From: Agrobacterium larrymoorei
GTDB taxonomy: Bacteria; Pseudomonadota; Alphaproteobacteria; Rhizobiales; Rhizobiaceae
Length of the DNA: 64,000 nucleotides
Reading direction: 5' to 3'
Assembly: GCF_013322225.1 (NCBI RefSeq)
Contig: NZ_JAAMFB010000005.1
Coordinates: 124,001-188,000 of the forward strand
The notes under the pieces were generated by a model. The model had not been told where the DNA came from, ran no database searches, and saw only the letters and a list, made by a program, of their open reading frames with translations. The position numbers and the translations under genes were made by a program. Positions 1 to 9,398 of the stretch are shown here, piece after piece (position 1 is the stretch's first letter; each line of letters opens with the position of its first letter).

Positions 1-898
1 GCCATCCGGGCAAGCGTGTTCTGGTAATACTCTGCGCCATAGACGTGGCTTTGGTAGAGCCGAAGCGCTGCTGGCTGCGCGCCTTGCGCTCCGTCATGAT
101 CAGGCAGGCGACGACGATGACGAGGATCGCCGCGATCTGTGTTGCACCGGCAAGATTGCCGCGATTGAGCCAGGTCTCGTAGATGGTGAAGGTCAGTGTG
201 TGAACGCCAAGATATTCCACTGCACCGATATCGTTCAGCGTCTCCATCAGCACCAGCGCAAGTCCGATGATGATGGCAGGACGGGCCATGGGCAGTTGCA
301 CCGACGTAAAGATGCGCCATGGGCCTGCGCCAAGTGTCCTTGCCGCCTCCGCAGCGAAACGGCCTTGCAAGCCGAAAGCGGCACGTGCCGAAAGGTAGAC
401 ATAAGGGTAGAGCACCGAGCCAAGCACCAGCACCGCTCCGCCCAGCGAGCGGATATCCGGGAACCAGTAATCGCGTATGCTCTGATATCCGAAGAGCGCG
501 CGCAGACCACTTTGTACCGGCCCCGTGAAGTCAAGAAACTCACCGAAGGCATAAGCCGCGAGATAAGAGGGGATGGCAAGCGGCAGCACCAGCGCGAAAG
601 AGAGCAGACGGCGGCCGGGAAACTCGAACGCGCTTACAAGCCATGCAGTAGCCACCCCGAAAAACACTGCCATCGCACCTGTCATCACAAGCAGCAAAAG
701 CGTCTGCCCGCCGGAGCGTGGCAGGACGTTGACCAGCAGATGCTGCCAGCCGCTTGTCCCGCCCGTCGCTGCAATCACGAAGATAGCGATCAGCGGCATC
801 GAAATCAGCGCGCAGAACAGGACCGCCACAAGGGAAAGCCGCGAAATGGTAGGCTTTCTCAGAACGGAGGCGGTAAGGGAATGGCTGGATGGCTGCAC
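1..898 (-). CDS. Fe(III)-type ABC transporter permease, C-terminus beyond window
   Basis: Inner-membrane permease of an ABC importer of the ferric iron/thiamine (FbpB/ThiP-like) class. Reading from a GTG at 898 there are 299 codons with no stop before the window edge, so the C-terminus is missing. The start is supported by a GGAGG Shine-Dalgarno about 8 nt upstream. The translation is rich in membrane segments (first one about residues 18-40) and has the EAA loop that contacts the ATPase (EAARTLGAGPWRIF, followed by QLPMARPAI). A second segment set follows (LVLMETLNDIGAVEYLG), typical of iron permeases. It lies 61 nt downstream of pdhS on the same strand. The substrate (iron or another cation) is inferred from family resemblance only. 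Confidence 0.8.
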   Translation of the reverse strand, partial: MQPSSHSLTASVLRKPTISRLSLVAVLFCALISMPLIAIFVIAATGGTSGWQHLLVNVLPRSGGQTLLLLVMTGAMAVFFGVATAWLVSAFEFPGRRLLSFALVLPLAIPSYLAAYAFGEFLDFTGPVQSGLRALFGYQSIRDYWFPDIRSLGGAVLVLGSVLYPYVYLSARAAFGLQGRFAAEAARTLGAGPWRIFTSVQLPMARPAIIIGLALVLMETLNDIGAVEYLGVHTLTFTIYETWLNRGNLAGATQIAAILVIVVACLIMTERKARSQQRFGSTKATSMAQSITRTRLPGW

Positions 899-959
899 TG
901 CGAGAATCCTCCGTGGCCCGCGCGGCAGGCCACGTTGGTATTGCTAATCCCGCAAGGGG

Positions 960-3900
960 TCAGTTCGCAAGGACGCGTTGCGACGGAAAGCTGATTTCCA
1001 CCAATGTTCCTTCGTTCGGTGTGGAGGTGATGGCGAAGTTGGCACGGTTTGCGTCGACCATCGCCTTTGTCAGCGGCAGCCCAAGACCCGTGCCATCGCC
1101 GCGCACCCGGCTGCTGGACGCGGAAACCTGCCGGAACGGCTTCATCGCCTGCTCAAGCTCAGAGCGGGTCATGCCGATGCCTGTATCGCGGATGCGAAGC
1201 GTCACACTGCCGTTCGGTTCATAGGCCGTTGAAACCACGATCTGACCGCCAGACGGCGTGAACTTGATGGCGTTGGACAGGATGTTGAGCATGATCTGCT
1301 TGATCGAGCGAAGATCGGCAACGATCTGCGGTACGGATTGCGATAGCGCCGTACGGATGATGACGCGCTGATTGTTCGCCTGCGGCTGTACGATGGAGAC
1401 GGCTTCCGCGATGGTTTCGTTCAAGGCGACCGCCTTGAAATCCACATCCATCTGCCCCGCTTCGATCTTGGAAATGTCGAGCAGGTCGTTGACGATATCC
1501 AGCACATGGCGACCGGAGCGCACGATATCGTTCGAATATTCGATATAGCGCGGGTTTCCGACCGGGCCGAAACGCTCGGTCGCCATCATGTCTGCAAAGC
1601 CGATGATTGCATTCAGCGGCGTGCGGATTTCGTGGCTGACGCGGGCGAGGAAATCCGTCTTGTGGGCATTCGCCGTTTCCGCCGCCCGCTTGGCATTGCG
1701 CAAGTCCTCTTCGGTACGCTTCCACTGGGTAATATCGCGTATGACGGCGCAATATCCATTGGTGGATTTCAGCCTGCCGATGGTCATGAACAGCGGCAGG
1801 AAGCCACCGGATGCCTCGCGACCGATCACCTCGCGACCATCGTTCAGCACACTGGCGACGCCGTTATTGGCAAGACCGGAGAGGTAGTCCAGCACGGCAC
1901 GCTGGCTTTCATGCGCAAAAAGCGTGACGAACGGCTTGTTGGCGATTTCGCGATTGTCATAGTTGAACAGAGCGCTGGCAGAACGGTTCAGCGACCGGAT
2001 CGTTCCATCCTCACCCAGCAGAACCACACCGTCTGTCGCGGTTTCGAGAATGGAATGCAGTTCTTCGATCTCGCCTCTCATCTGCGAAACACCAGCATCG
2101 TCTGTTGATGTCTCTACATCTTCGCTGGCAGCTATATTCGCTTCGGTCGGGATCAGTGACAGCATCAGCGCACTGGTGTCTTCCCAATGCACGGACTGAA
2201 GCTTTGCGCGCACAGGCACCAGATCGTTCTCGGCAGTCACGGCAATCATTCCGCCAGTGCGGTCCGTGGCAGCTTCCAGTTCGTCGCGTTGCAGCAGGGC
2301 GTCGAGCCCGCCCACCTCTTCCAGATCCTGTGTGCTGACATAGCCCGTCAGGCGAAGGAATTCCGGGTTGGCATGGATCAGCCTGTCGCCACTGTGGATC
2401 AGCAGCGCCACGGGCATCTGGTCGATGGTCTCAGCTGTCAGATTGGCGGAAAAACGCGCGCCGGGTGTTTTTAAGGTCGGACCATGCTCGGGGGTCGCTT
2501 CCTCAGCGCCATCATCCAGATCGCCGGTCTCGCGATTAGCGGCGGTCAGATGGGTGAAGGCTACCAGCTCATCGCCACGGGTATAGTCGGCAAAGGCGTC
2601 TTCATCGATGTCCCCCGTTGTATCGACGCTCAGCTCTGCCTCAGACACTGTCTCGGCTTCCAACTCCGTTGCGGTGGCGTTCGTAACAGGCTCTGCCGTC
2701 GCGCCAGAATTTTTCAAGAATGGCTCTACGGCAGTATCCGTCGTGTCTTCTGTAGCATCGTCTTCAACGAAGGGTTCTGTCGCTGCCTCGGTTTCTACAG
2801 GTGCTGTGATCCCATCCGTCACCTTCGTTTCGGAAGATGTTGCGCTCTCTTCAGCCGCCTTGGGCGTCTCCCCGGAGGTATCCGCAGGCTTCAGCGCGCG
2901 TCCGATTTCCTGAAACGCCGCCTGTTCGCTGGCGCTCAGCCCATCGCGATTTCGAGCGCGATGTTCATCGAACTGCACGACCTTGTCGGAGTATCGACGT
3001 CCGGGCGTTTCGGTAATCTTCAGAGCCGGAACCTCGTGCTCTGGCGGTTCATAGCTGCGCGTCGGCTCCTGCTTGCCTGGCTTGGCCTCATCCGGGGTGT
3101 GGATATCCGCGGCGTCTAGCAGCTCTTCCTGCGCGTGCGTGGTGAGTTGCTCTTCGTCGTCGGGCAGCGAAAACAGCATTGTTTCGTCTTCGGCACGCTG
3201 CACTTCGGAAAGCTCTTGAACCTCTTCCGAAATCTTTCCGCCGCCGCTCAAAGCCAGACCGACGGCGTTCGGGTCTTCCACGGCATCCGCAATCCGCACG
3301 ATACCGAAACCACGAAAACCATCGAATTCACGGGTTCGGGTATAGGTCGGAAGGGCAGCAAGATCGATCGGCACCACCAGCGACGTGCCTTCGACCGGCC
3401 AGAAAATGGTCTTGCCCGACCACGTATCGCGACGATTCAGGAGCTCGGTGATCTTTCCGTCCGGATCGAGATTGAACAGAGCGGCCAGATCGGCAAAGCT
3501 CATGCCTTCGACCGCTGCCGCCTTGGGTCCGACCGCCCCGGCAAACTCATGGGAAATGGAACTGAAGTGTCCGGTCGAATCGATCTTCCAGACAAAACGG
3601 GAGGCACGACCGTTGGGGTTGAATACGAAGTCTATGGCTTCGACCGAAGACGTCTGGTCAGTCTCGGGTTCGGGCGGAGACTGGTCTGCCGCAGATGCAA
3701 AAGGCTGTGTCTCGAGCGGCAGTTCCGGCTCTTCATCCTCAGGTGCGTCTGCTTCCAATGCAGCGGCAGGTTCAGCTTCACCCGTAAACGGCGTTGCATC
3801 TTCTTCCACCGCAGCAGCAGCCTCGTCCTCTGGCTGAGATTCCTCTTCCATCTCTGCGATGGGTTGGCTCATTGCAGGTTGGATATGTGAGGTTTCCGTG

Positions 3901-4763
3901 CTCCCGGCAGTATCGAGCTCTGCATCGATCTCGTCCGGCTCCGCAACTTCCTCGATCTCGGCGACGGCATCGAGCACGCTGGCATATTTCTGTTCGGAAG
4001 AGGTCGAAGAAGGCTCGACGATCTCATCGGCTGGCGCAACAACTGCCTGCCGTTCCGCAACAGGCTCCGCGAAATCGTGAGATGGGTCGAGCGTGCCGAG
4101 CACGGTTTCGACCACGAAGAGGAGATTGAGCGCAGGATTTTGCGAGAGCTGCCCGGTTGCTGCCGGGAGATACCCTTTGCCCGCGGGAACGGGGCGCTTC
4201 ACCAGTTTTCCGGGGTGCCGCGACGCCATAGAAACCAGCGTTCTCGTCGTTTGCGGGGTGATGCCGAGAACCGCAAAACCGTCCGAGGCGGCGATGATCT
4301 CGCTGTTTCCGTCCAGCACGGCCATGTGAATATCGGCGTCGTCGAAGCCTTCGATCATCCGCTGCGCGCGCGCCTTGAGCGACAAGGCGCTCTGGTCCAG
4401 CGCGGCGGAAAACAGAACGGCTGGCTGACCTGACTCCGCTTCGATCACTTCCGCTATGGCTGGCACGGCGATGCTTCTGAAGCCGGAAAGAACGCGAATA
4501 GTGAACGACTGGCGATCGCCGGGATGTTGCAGGCGTGATGCAGCACCGGCGAGCTGGCGGAAGGTAACGTCCTGACGCGAAGGGCCGCGCTCCAGAAAAT
4601 CATAGATCAACGGTGTGCCGAACAACGCAGCTCCGCGCCCGTTCGCCCACAACGCCGCCGTCAGGTCCATGGAAAATAGCGCCATGGCTTCGCCGCCTGC
4701 GAACTTTTCCCGCACGCGCTCATGCACTGCAATGTCGATAAACGGATATTGAACGGCGGGCAT
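960..4763 (-). CDS. pdhS: PdhS-family cell-cycle sensor histidine kinase
   Basis: Cytoplasmic histidine kinase of the PleC/DivJ/PdhS family, which acts on the single-domain regulator DivK and so on the CtrA cell-cycle circuit. The 1267-aa product begins MPAVQYPFIDIA, the N-terminal signature I remember from Brucella PdhS, and ends FPSQRVLAN. An acidic low-complexity linker covers about residues 230-390, followed by a PAS-like block and further linker. Two PAS domains precede a HisKA domain (HEIRTPLNAIIGF, phospho-His near residue 1044) and a HATPase with N box (NILSNAIKF), G1 (DTGIGM) and G2 (GDGTGLGLPL). No membrane segment is seen. An upstream in-frame ATG at 4835 lacks a ribosome site, so 4763 is preferred. 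A perfect CtrA-type box lies 83 nt upstream of this start. Agrobacterium has several PdhS paralogues, so which one this is remains open. Confidence 0.85.
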   Translation of the reverse strand: MPAVQYPFIDIAVHERVREKFAGGEAMALFSMDLTAALWANGRGAALFGTPLIYDFLERGPSRQDVTFRQLAGAASRLQHPGDRQSFTIRVLSGFRSIAVPAIAEVIEAESGQPAVLFSAALDQSALSLKARAQRMIEGFDDADIHMAVLDGNSEIIAASDGFAVLGITPQTTRTLVSMASRHPGKLVKRPVPAGKGYLPAATGQLSQNPALNLLFVVETVLGTLDPSHDFAEPVAERQAVVAPADEIVEPSSTSSEQKYASVLDAVAEIEEVAEPDEIDAELDTAGSTETSHIQPAMSQPIAEMEEESQPEDEAAAAVEEDATPFTGEAEPAAALEADAPEDEEPELPLETQPFASAADQSPPEPETDQTSSVEAIDFVFNPNGRASRFVWKIDSTGHFSSISHEFAGAVGPKAAAVEGMSFADLAALFNLDPDGKITELLNRRDTWSGKTIFWPVEGTSLVVPIDLAALPTYTRTREFDGFRGFGIVRIADAVEDPNAVGLALSGGGKISEEVQELSEVQRAEDETMLFSLPDDEEQLTTHAQEELLDAADIHTPDEAKPGKQEPTRSYEPPEHEVPALKITETPGRRYSDKVVQFDEHRARNRDGLSASEQAAFQEIGRALKPADTSGETPKAAEESATSSETKVTDGITAPVETEAATEPFVEDDATEDTTDTAVEPFLKNSGATAEPVTNATATELEAETVSEAELSVDTTGDIDEDAFADYTRGDELVAFTHLTAANRETGDLDDGAEEATPEHGPTLKTPGARFSANLTAETIDQMPVALLIHSGDRLIHANPEFLRLTGYVSTQDLEEVGGLDALLQRDELEAATDRTGGMIAVTAENDLVPVRAKLQSVHWEDTSALMLSLIPTEANIAASEDVETSTDDAGVSQMRGEIEELHSILETATDGVVLLGEDGTIRSLNRSASALFNYDNREIANKPFVTLFAHESQRAVLDYLSGLANNGVASVLNDGREVIGREASGGFLPLFMTIGRLKSTNGYCAVIRDITQWKRTEEDLRNAKRAAETANAHKTDFLARVSHEIRTPLNAIIGFADMMATERFGPVGNPRYIEYSNDIVRSGRHVLDIVNDLLDISKIEAGQMDVDFKAVALNETIAEAVSIVQPQANNQRVIIRTALSQSVPQIVADLRSIKQIMLNILSNAIKFTPSGGQIVVSTAYEPNGSVTLRIRDTGIGMTRSELEQAMKPFRQVSASSSRVRGDGTGLGLPLTKAMVDANRANFAITSTPNEGTLVEISFPSQRVLAN

Positions 4764-5145
4764 GTCGGAACCTATTCTGGCACTTCCTGACCTTCGCTGC
4801 CGTAGGGCCTCCTCATGAGGCGCAACAGCCTGCATCGGCTTGACGTTAACAGAATCTTAAATAACTTCACAGGGCGTCCGCGTCCATATTCCCTCACCGG
4901 AATTGCCAAACACAGTTAACATGGAAACCCCACGCCCTGAGATGCAATCTTGACGGCGACCAGGACGTTTTGCAATTGCCGGGGCTGCTGTCGTCTGCGC
5001 CATCCACTGCTTTGATGGGGTCGTTCTTTCAAGCGGCTAAAACAGACTTGCTTTCCAGAGGTTTTTTGGCAAAAATTGCCGAAGGACTTGCAAAAGGGAA
5101 AAACTCCCCGTATGTGAGCCCCCGTGACGCCGAAACGTCGCTTGT
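4764..5145. other. Intergenic region between pdhS and tRNA-His
   Basis: 382 bases with no convincing gene. A short open frame at 4970-5155 runs into the tRNA and is not credible. The pdhS-proximal part holds the CtrA-type box at 4846-4860 and further AT-rich sequence. The tRNA-proximal part should carry the tRNA promoter: a TTGCCG-like hexamer near 5078 and AT-poor spacing make it weak by eye. Confidence 0.6.
4846..4860 (-). promoter_or_regulatory. CtrA-type box upstream of pdhS
   Basis: Read on the minus strand this is TTAAGATTCTGTTAAC (including 4845), a perfect match to the CtrA full-site consensus TTAA-N7-TTAAC. It lies 83 nt upstream of the chosen pdhS start and on the same strand. CtrA binding is inferred from the consensus only. 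Confidence 0.6.
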
Positions 5146-5222
5146 GCGGTTGTAGCTCAGTTGGTTAGAGCGCAGGTTTGTGGCACCTGAGGTCGGTGGT
5201 TCGACCCCACTCAACCGTACCA
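5146..5222 (+). tRNA. tRNA-His (anticodon GTG)
   Basis: A complete cloverleaf with encoded CCA. The acceptor stem is GCGGTTG/CAACCGT, with a G1:U72 pair and discriminator A73. The D arm starts GCTC, the anticodon GTG is at 5180-5182, and the T loop is TTCGACC. The base before position 1 is T, so the near-universal G-1 of tRNA-His is not encoded, as known for the alphaproteobacterial clade whose HisRS does not need it. No neighbouring tRNA is present. A long hairpin follows at once. Confidence 0.97.
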
Positions 5223-5275
5223 TTCTCTTCTCCCCGTAAGTCATATCAGTCACTAGACTGACGGGGAGAAGAGAA
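5223..5275 (+). terminator. Long hairpin after tRNA-His, possible terminator
   Basis: Perfect 15-bp arms (5223-5237 and 5261-5275) surround a smaller CAGTC/GACTG hairpin (5247-5260). No run of T follows, so intrinsic termination is uncertain. The CTTCTCCCCGT/ACGGGGAGAAG arm resembles palindromes that are common between genes in Agrobacterium and Rhizobium. Confidence 0.45.
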
Positions 5276-5459
5276 GCTTTGCTTCATTTCCAAGCCTTTC
5301 TGGATGACAAGACACTGCTTATGTCCGCTGGCATGCGCTGTGACCTCGATTTCCGTTACCCCAAAAATCGGTTGGCTAAAATGCGACGGACTGGTATGGT
5401 CTGCCCAACGTAACCTTTATGGACGCCAGCGGCATGCCTTCGGGCTTTTGCGCGGCGGA

Positions 5460-7022
5460 ATGGATAAGACAGTGATCGACCCCGGCAGCGGCGCTAAGCC
5501 GCCGGAATCAGGGGCGTCGGCGGCAGAAAAAGGGAAAGCGAAGCGTTCCCGTCGTGGCAAGGGCAAACGAGGTGGCAGCAACCGCCCCGCTTCTGCTTCG
5601 CCACAGCTTCATGTCGCCGATTCCCAGGTGGATTCCAATCCCTCAGGCAATCTCGAGCCCGGCTCGGAGCAGCGCAAGCGAAAGCGCCGCAGGCGCTCGC
5701 GTGGTCAAGGTGGCGGGCAACAGCAGCCCGCAGTTGCGGCCGCCGCGGCTATTGTTGATAATCCGAAACAGGGTCCCGCTCCGCGACCGGACCATTTGCC
5801 TGCGGGCAAAAGGAAGGCGAGAAACCGCAAGCGCGGTGGCCATCGCGATCCTCAGGGTCGGCCGCTGGTTCCAAGCCATGCGCCGAGACCCGCCGCCAGG
5901 CAGAACGGTTCTTCGACATCCACATCCGTCGGTGGCGATCAGCAAAGCACATTTCAGGCAAAATATCCTTCGGCTCGAGACGCGTTCGATGGCAGTACGG
6001 ATATGTACGCCGCGCTCGATCTTGGTACGAACAACTGCCGCCTGTTGATCGCGCAGCCGACACGGCCCGGTCAGTTCCGGGTGGTGGATGCTTTCTCGCG
6101 CATCGTGCGGTTGGGGGAGGGACTGGTATCGACCGGTCGCCTGTCCGACGACGCCATGGATCGTGCCATCGAGGCGCTCCGCATCTGCGCGTCGAAACTC
6201 TCGGGCCGCCCAATCCGTCGCATGCGTCTGATCGCAACCGAGGCCTGCCGTGCTGCTACCAATGGCGAGGAGTTTCTCGACCGTGTGACGCGCGAAACCG
6301 GACTCCAGCTGGAAATCATCAGCCGGGAAACGGAAGCGCGCCTTGCCGTATCGGGCTGCTCGTCGCTGGTCGGGCGGGAAACGCGTTCGGTGGTACTGTT
6401 CGATATCGGCGGCGGCTCCTCGGAGATCGCGGTCATTCGCGTTGGCGAAAACCGTTCGAACCGTTTGGCCAACCACATCACACACTGGACGTCCCTGCCG
6501 GTCGGCGTCGTCACGTTGTCGGAACGTCACGGCGGTAAAGACGTGACGCCGGAAATCTTCGCGGCCATGGTCGACGAGGTAGAGGGGCTGCTGAATGCGT
6601 TTCACTGCCCACCGATAAACGGCCATGTTCCCAATGAGGATTTTCACCTCATCGGAACATCCGGTACGGTCACGACGCTTGCAGGCGTGCATCTCGATTT
6701 GCCCCGCTATGATCGTCGCAAGGTCGACGGACTGTGGTTGTCGGATGCGGAAGTGACCGCAATGCAAAGCAAGCTGCTGGCCTGGGATTTCGCGGGTAGG
6801 GCGGCAAACGCCTGCATCGGGCCGGACCGTGCGGATCTTGTTCTGGCGGGTTGCGCCATTCTCGAAGCGATCCGCAGGCGCTGGCCCGCGCGACGCATGC
6901 GCGTGGCGGATAGGGGGCTTCGCGAGGGCCTGCTGACGGATATGATGGCTGACGATGGCGCATGGCGTCGCAACAAGATACGCCGTGCCCAGACGCATGG
7001 CAGGGTAGAGCGGAAGGGTTGA
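5460..7022 (+). CDS. Ppx/GppA family exopolyphosphatase with basic N-terminal extension
   Basis: Hydrolyses polyphosphate ends and/or pppGpp, as members of the Ppx/GppA family do; the exact substrate cannot be told from sequence. The core starts near residue 182 with [16 protein letters not shown] (ASKHA phosphate 1 motif) and has [11 protein letters not shown] (phosphate 2) and [12 protein letters not shown]. The first ~180 residues are a low-complexity, Lys/Arg/Gly-rich stretch (runs such as [14 protein letters not shown]), probably an RNA- or polyphosphate-binding tail. The chosen ATG at 5460 ([11 protein letters not shown]) removes 52 unlikely residues of the longest frame; an internal ATG at 6003 would give the core alone. 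rlmE follows after one base, so the two are co-transcribed. Confidence 0.85.
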   Translation: MDKTVIDPGSGAKPPESGASAAEKGKAKRSRRGKGKRGGSNRPASASPQLHVADSQVDSNPSGNLEPGSEQRKRKRRRRSRGQGGGQQQPAVAAAAAIVDNPKQGPAPRPDHLPAGKRKARNRKRGGHRDPQGRPLVPSHAPRPAARQNGSSTSTSVGGDQQSTFQAKYPSARDAFDGSTDMYAALDLGTNNCRLLIAQPTRPGQFRVVDAFSRIVRLGEGLVSTGRLSDDAMDRAIEALRICASKLSGRPIRRMRLIATEACRAATNGEEFLDRVTRETGLQLEIISRETEARLAVSGCSSLVGRETRSVVLFDIGGGSSEIAVIRVGENRSNRLANHITHWTSLPVGVVTLSERHGGKDVTPEIFAAMVDEVEGLLNAFHCPPINGHVPNEDFHLIGTSGTVTTLAGVHLDLPRYDRRKVDGLWLSDAEVTAMQSKLLAWDFAGRAANACIGPDRADLVLAGCAILEAIRRRWPARRMRVADRGLREGLLTDMMADDGAWRRNKIRRAQTHGRVERKG

Positions 7023-7023
7023 T

Positions 7024-7746
7024 ATGAGCAAGGCGCCCACAAGTACGAACCGTACAGGACGCAAGATCGGCCAGAAGGTGAAGAAGACGAAGCTGAAGGC
7101 TTCGTCGCGCCGCTGGCTGGAGCGTCATATCAACGATCCTTATGTGCAGCGCGCCAAGCTGGAAGGCTATCGTGCCCGGGCGGCATTTAAGCTTCTCGAA
7201 ATCAACGACAAGCATCAGATCCTGAAGGATGCCCGCCGCATCATCGACCTTGGTGCAGCACCGGGCAGCTGGTCCCAGATCGCCGCCAAGGTTACGGATT
7301 CGACCGAAGACGATATCCGCGTCGCGGCTATCGATTTCCTCGAGCTTGATCCGATTCCCGGCGTTAAAATCCTGCAACTGGACTTTCTCGATCCGACAGC
7401 GCCTGACAAGCTGATGGAAGCGGTCGGCGGCACGCCGGATCTCGTGCTGTCCGATATGGCGGCGCCGACCACCGGCCACCAGAAGACCGACCATATTCGC
7501 ACCATGCATCTGTGCGAAGTTGCGGCGGATTTCGCCGTGCAGGTTCTGGCGGAGGGCGGGCATTTCCTGGCCAAAACCTTCCAGGGCGGCACGGAAAAGA
7601 CACTGCTGGATATGCTCAAGCAGAACTTCAAGCAGGTCATCCATATCAAGCCTGCTTCGTCACGTTCGGAATCGGTGGAGATGTTCCTGCTCGCCAAGCA
7701 CTTCAAGGGTCGTAAAAAAGAGATCGCTGTCGAAGCAGAAGAATAG
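7024..7746 (+). CDS. rlmE: 23S rRNA (uridine-2'-O)-methyltransferase RlmE (FtsJ/RrmJ)
   Basis: Methylates the 2'-OH of U2552 in the A loop of 23S rRNA, late in 50S assembly, using S-adenosylmethionine. The 240-aa protein has the family layout: basic start, [15 protein letters not shown], the catalytic Lys region ([12 protein letters not shown]), the SAM-binding loop [13 protein letters not shown], the catalytic Asp segment [13 protein letters not shown], and the late catalytic Lys in FLAKTFQGG and Glu in SRSESVEMF. It starts one base after the ppx stop (TGATATG), so it shares that transcript. The length is slightly above E. coli RlmE, the extra being the basic N-terminus. Confidence 0.95.
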   Translation: MSKAPTSTNRTGRKIGQKVKKTKLKASSRRWLERHINDPYVQRAKLEGYRARAAFKLLEINDKHQILKDARRIIDLGAAPGSWSQIAAKVTDSTEDDIRVAAIDFLELDPIPGVKILQLDFLDPTAPDKLMEAVGGTPDLVLSDMAAPTTGHQKTDHIRTMHLCEVAADFAVQVLAEGGHFLAKTFQGGTEKTLLDMLKQNFKQVIHIKPASSRSESVEMFLLAKHFKGRKKEIAVEAEE

Positions 7747-7752
7747 CTATCT

Positions 7753-9165
7753 CTACTCCGCCGCCTGGGACGCCTCGTCATCGGCGATCTTGCGTCGATG
7801 TCCCGACACGGCGGCGCCGGCGCTGCGATCCATGGCGATGAGTGGCAGAATTGCCAGCAGCGACACGCCCGCCACGATCATGAAGGCTGTATGGAAGTCC
7901 GAAAGCTGAAGATGCTCGCCCGAAAAGTAGCTGCTGACCTCAAGGATGGAGGCTGCAAATGCGACGCCGAGCGCAAGGCTGATCTGTTGTAGCACGGACG
8001 CCATCGAAGTTGCCTGGCTCGCCTGCCTGTCGTCTATGTCTGAATAGCTGAGCGCATTTGTTCCCGTGAAGAAGAATGAACGCGCAAACCCTGCCGTGAC
8101 AAGAAAGATCATGATCACCGCATAGGGCGTATTCGGCGTGAAGAAGCCGTTGGCGAAGGTGGTGAATGCACCTACGATGCCCGCACCGATCAATATGCTT
8201 TTGAACCCGGTTGCGGCAAAGACGCGTCTGGCAAAAAATTTCGTGGTGATCGCACCTATCGCACCTGCAAAGGTGATCATGCCCGACTGAAAAGGGTTGA
8301 GCCCAAAGCCTATCTGCAACATCAGCGGCATGAGGAAGGGTATTGCGCCCGTCGAAATACGGAAGATCGTGCCGCCGATGGAGGCAGCCCTGAACGTCGC
8401 GTTTCGAAATATCCTGAAATCAAGTATGGGCGCTGGATGGAGCTTGGCGTGTCGAATGTAACAAAGGCCGCTGATAATGCCGAGGATCGTTGAGGTGATA
8501 CCGACAACGGGCGGAAGGGCAGGCAAGCTGACGACGGAGAGACCGAAGACGACCCCTGAGGCTGCGACGCCTGAAAGCACGAAGCCGACCGTATCCAGCC
8601 GCGGCGGATTGGTCGTTTCGATCTCCGGCAGGTTGATGGTCGCAAGCCATATGCCGATCAAACCGATCGGCACGTTGATCAGGAAAATCCAGTGCCATGA
8701 GAAGTAGGTGGTGATGAAGCCGCCGATGGGCGGACCGGTCAGCGGGCCGACGAGCCCGGGGATCGTCAGCAGGGCCATGGCGGAAACGAGATCGCTGCGC
8801 TTCGTCGTCCGCAGCAGCACCAGACGCCCGACAGGCGTCATCATCGCGCCGCCCATTCCCTGAAAAAAGCGCGAGACCACGAACTCCACCACCGAAGCGG
8901 AAAAGGCGCAGCAGATGGAGCCGACGACGAAAATGGCGATGGCGAAACGGAAGATTTTCTTTGCGCCGAACTTGTCCGCCATCCAGCCGCTTATGGGAAT
9001 GAAGATCGCCAGAGCCACCATGTAGGAGGTCAGCGCCAGTTTCAGCGTAATCGGCCCGACATTCAGATCTTTCGCGATTGCGGGCAAGGATGTGGCGATA
9101 ACGGTGGAGTCCATCTGCTCCATGAAAAGGGCCACAGCCAGTATGAGCGGAATGATGCGGTTCAT
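7753..9165 (-). CDS. MFS drug exporter, DHA2 (EmrB/QacA) type
   Basis: Probable proton-coupled multidrug exporter of the inner membrane, about 470 aa, with 14 predicted membrane segments as in the DHA2 family. Visible marks are the first segment with MEQMDSTVIATSLPAIA (motif D1), motif A (GWMADKFGAKKIFRFA) after the second segment, and the motif C-like glycine/proline-rich PGLVGPLTGPPIGGF. The start at 9165 (MNRIIPLILAV) is preferred over a GTG at 9228 because the transporter fold begins there. It converges on rlmE with a 6-nt gap. No adjacent membrane-fusion protein (EmrA) or regulator gene is seen, so it probably works alone. Substrate unknown. Confidence 0.85.
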   Translation of the reverse strand: MNRIIPLILAVALFMEQMDSTVIATSLPAIAKDLNVGPITLKLALTSYMVALAIFIPISGWMADKFGAKKIFRFAIAIFVVGSICCAFSASVVEFVVSRFFQGMGGAMMTPVGRLVLLRTTKRSDLVSAMALLTIPGLVGPLTGPPIGGFITTYFSWHWIFLINVPIGLIGIWLATINLPEIETTNPPRLDTVGFVLSGVAASGVVFGLSVVSLPALPPVVGITSTILGIISGLCYIRHAKLHPAPILDFRIFRNATFRAASIGGTIFRISTGAIPFLMPLMLQIGFGLNPFQSGMITFAGAIGAITTKFFARRVFAATGFKSILIGAGIVGAFTTFANGFFTPNTPYAVIMIFLVTAGFARSFFFTGTNALSYSDIDDRQASQATSMASVLQQISLALGVAFAASILEVSSYFSGEHLQLSDFHTAFMIVAGVSLLAILPLIAMDRSAGAAVSGHRRKIADDEASQAAE

Positions 9166-9398
9166 GAAAACTTTGCGGCTGCGCGCTTTTGCCGGAAGGG
9201 AACCTGTTTTACCTACGCCTGCCGGCACGGATTGCCAACTAAACTTTTGGCAATATTCTAAATTAGGTAGGCTCCCGAAGGAGCAGGTTAGATTCGGCCC
9301 GTGAGATCACGTCTGTGTGAGGCCGCTTTTCCAAGTCTTTCCAATGCTATGCTGATGATATTGATTTCAACATCGATCCATCAACGTTGGAGAGTTTC

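Noticed and set aside
9271-9284. GCTCC/GGAGC hairpin between MFS and MBL genes
   Set aside because: Only 5 bp with a 4-nt loop and no T tract, not distinguishable from chance.
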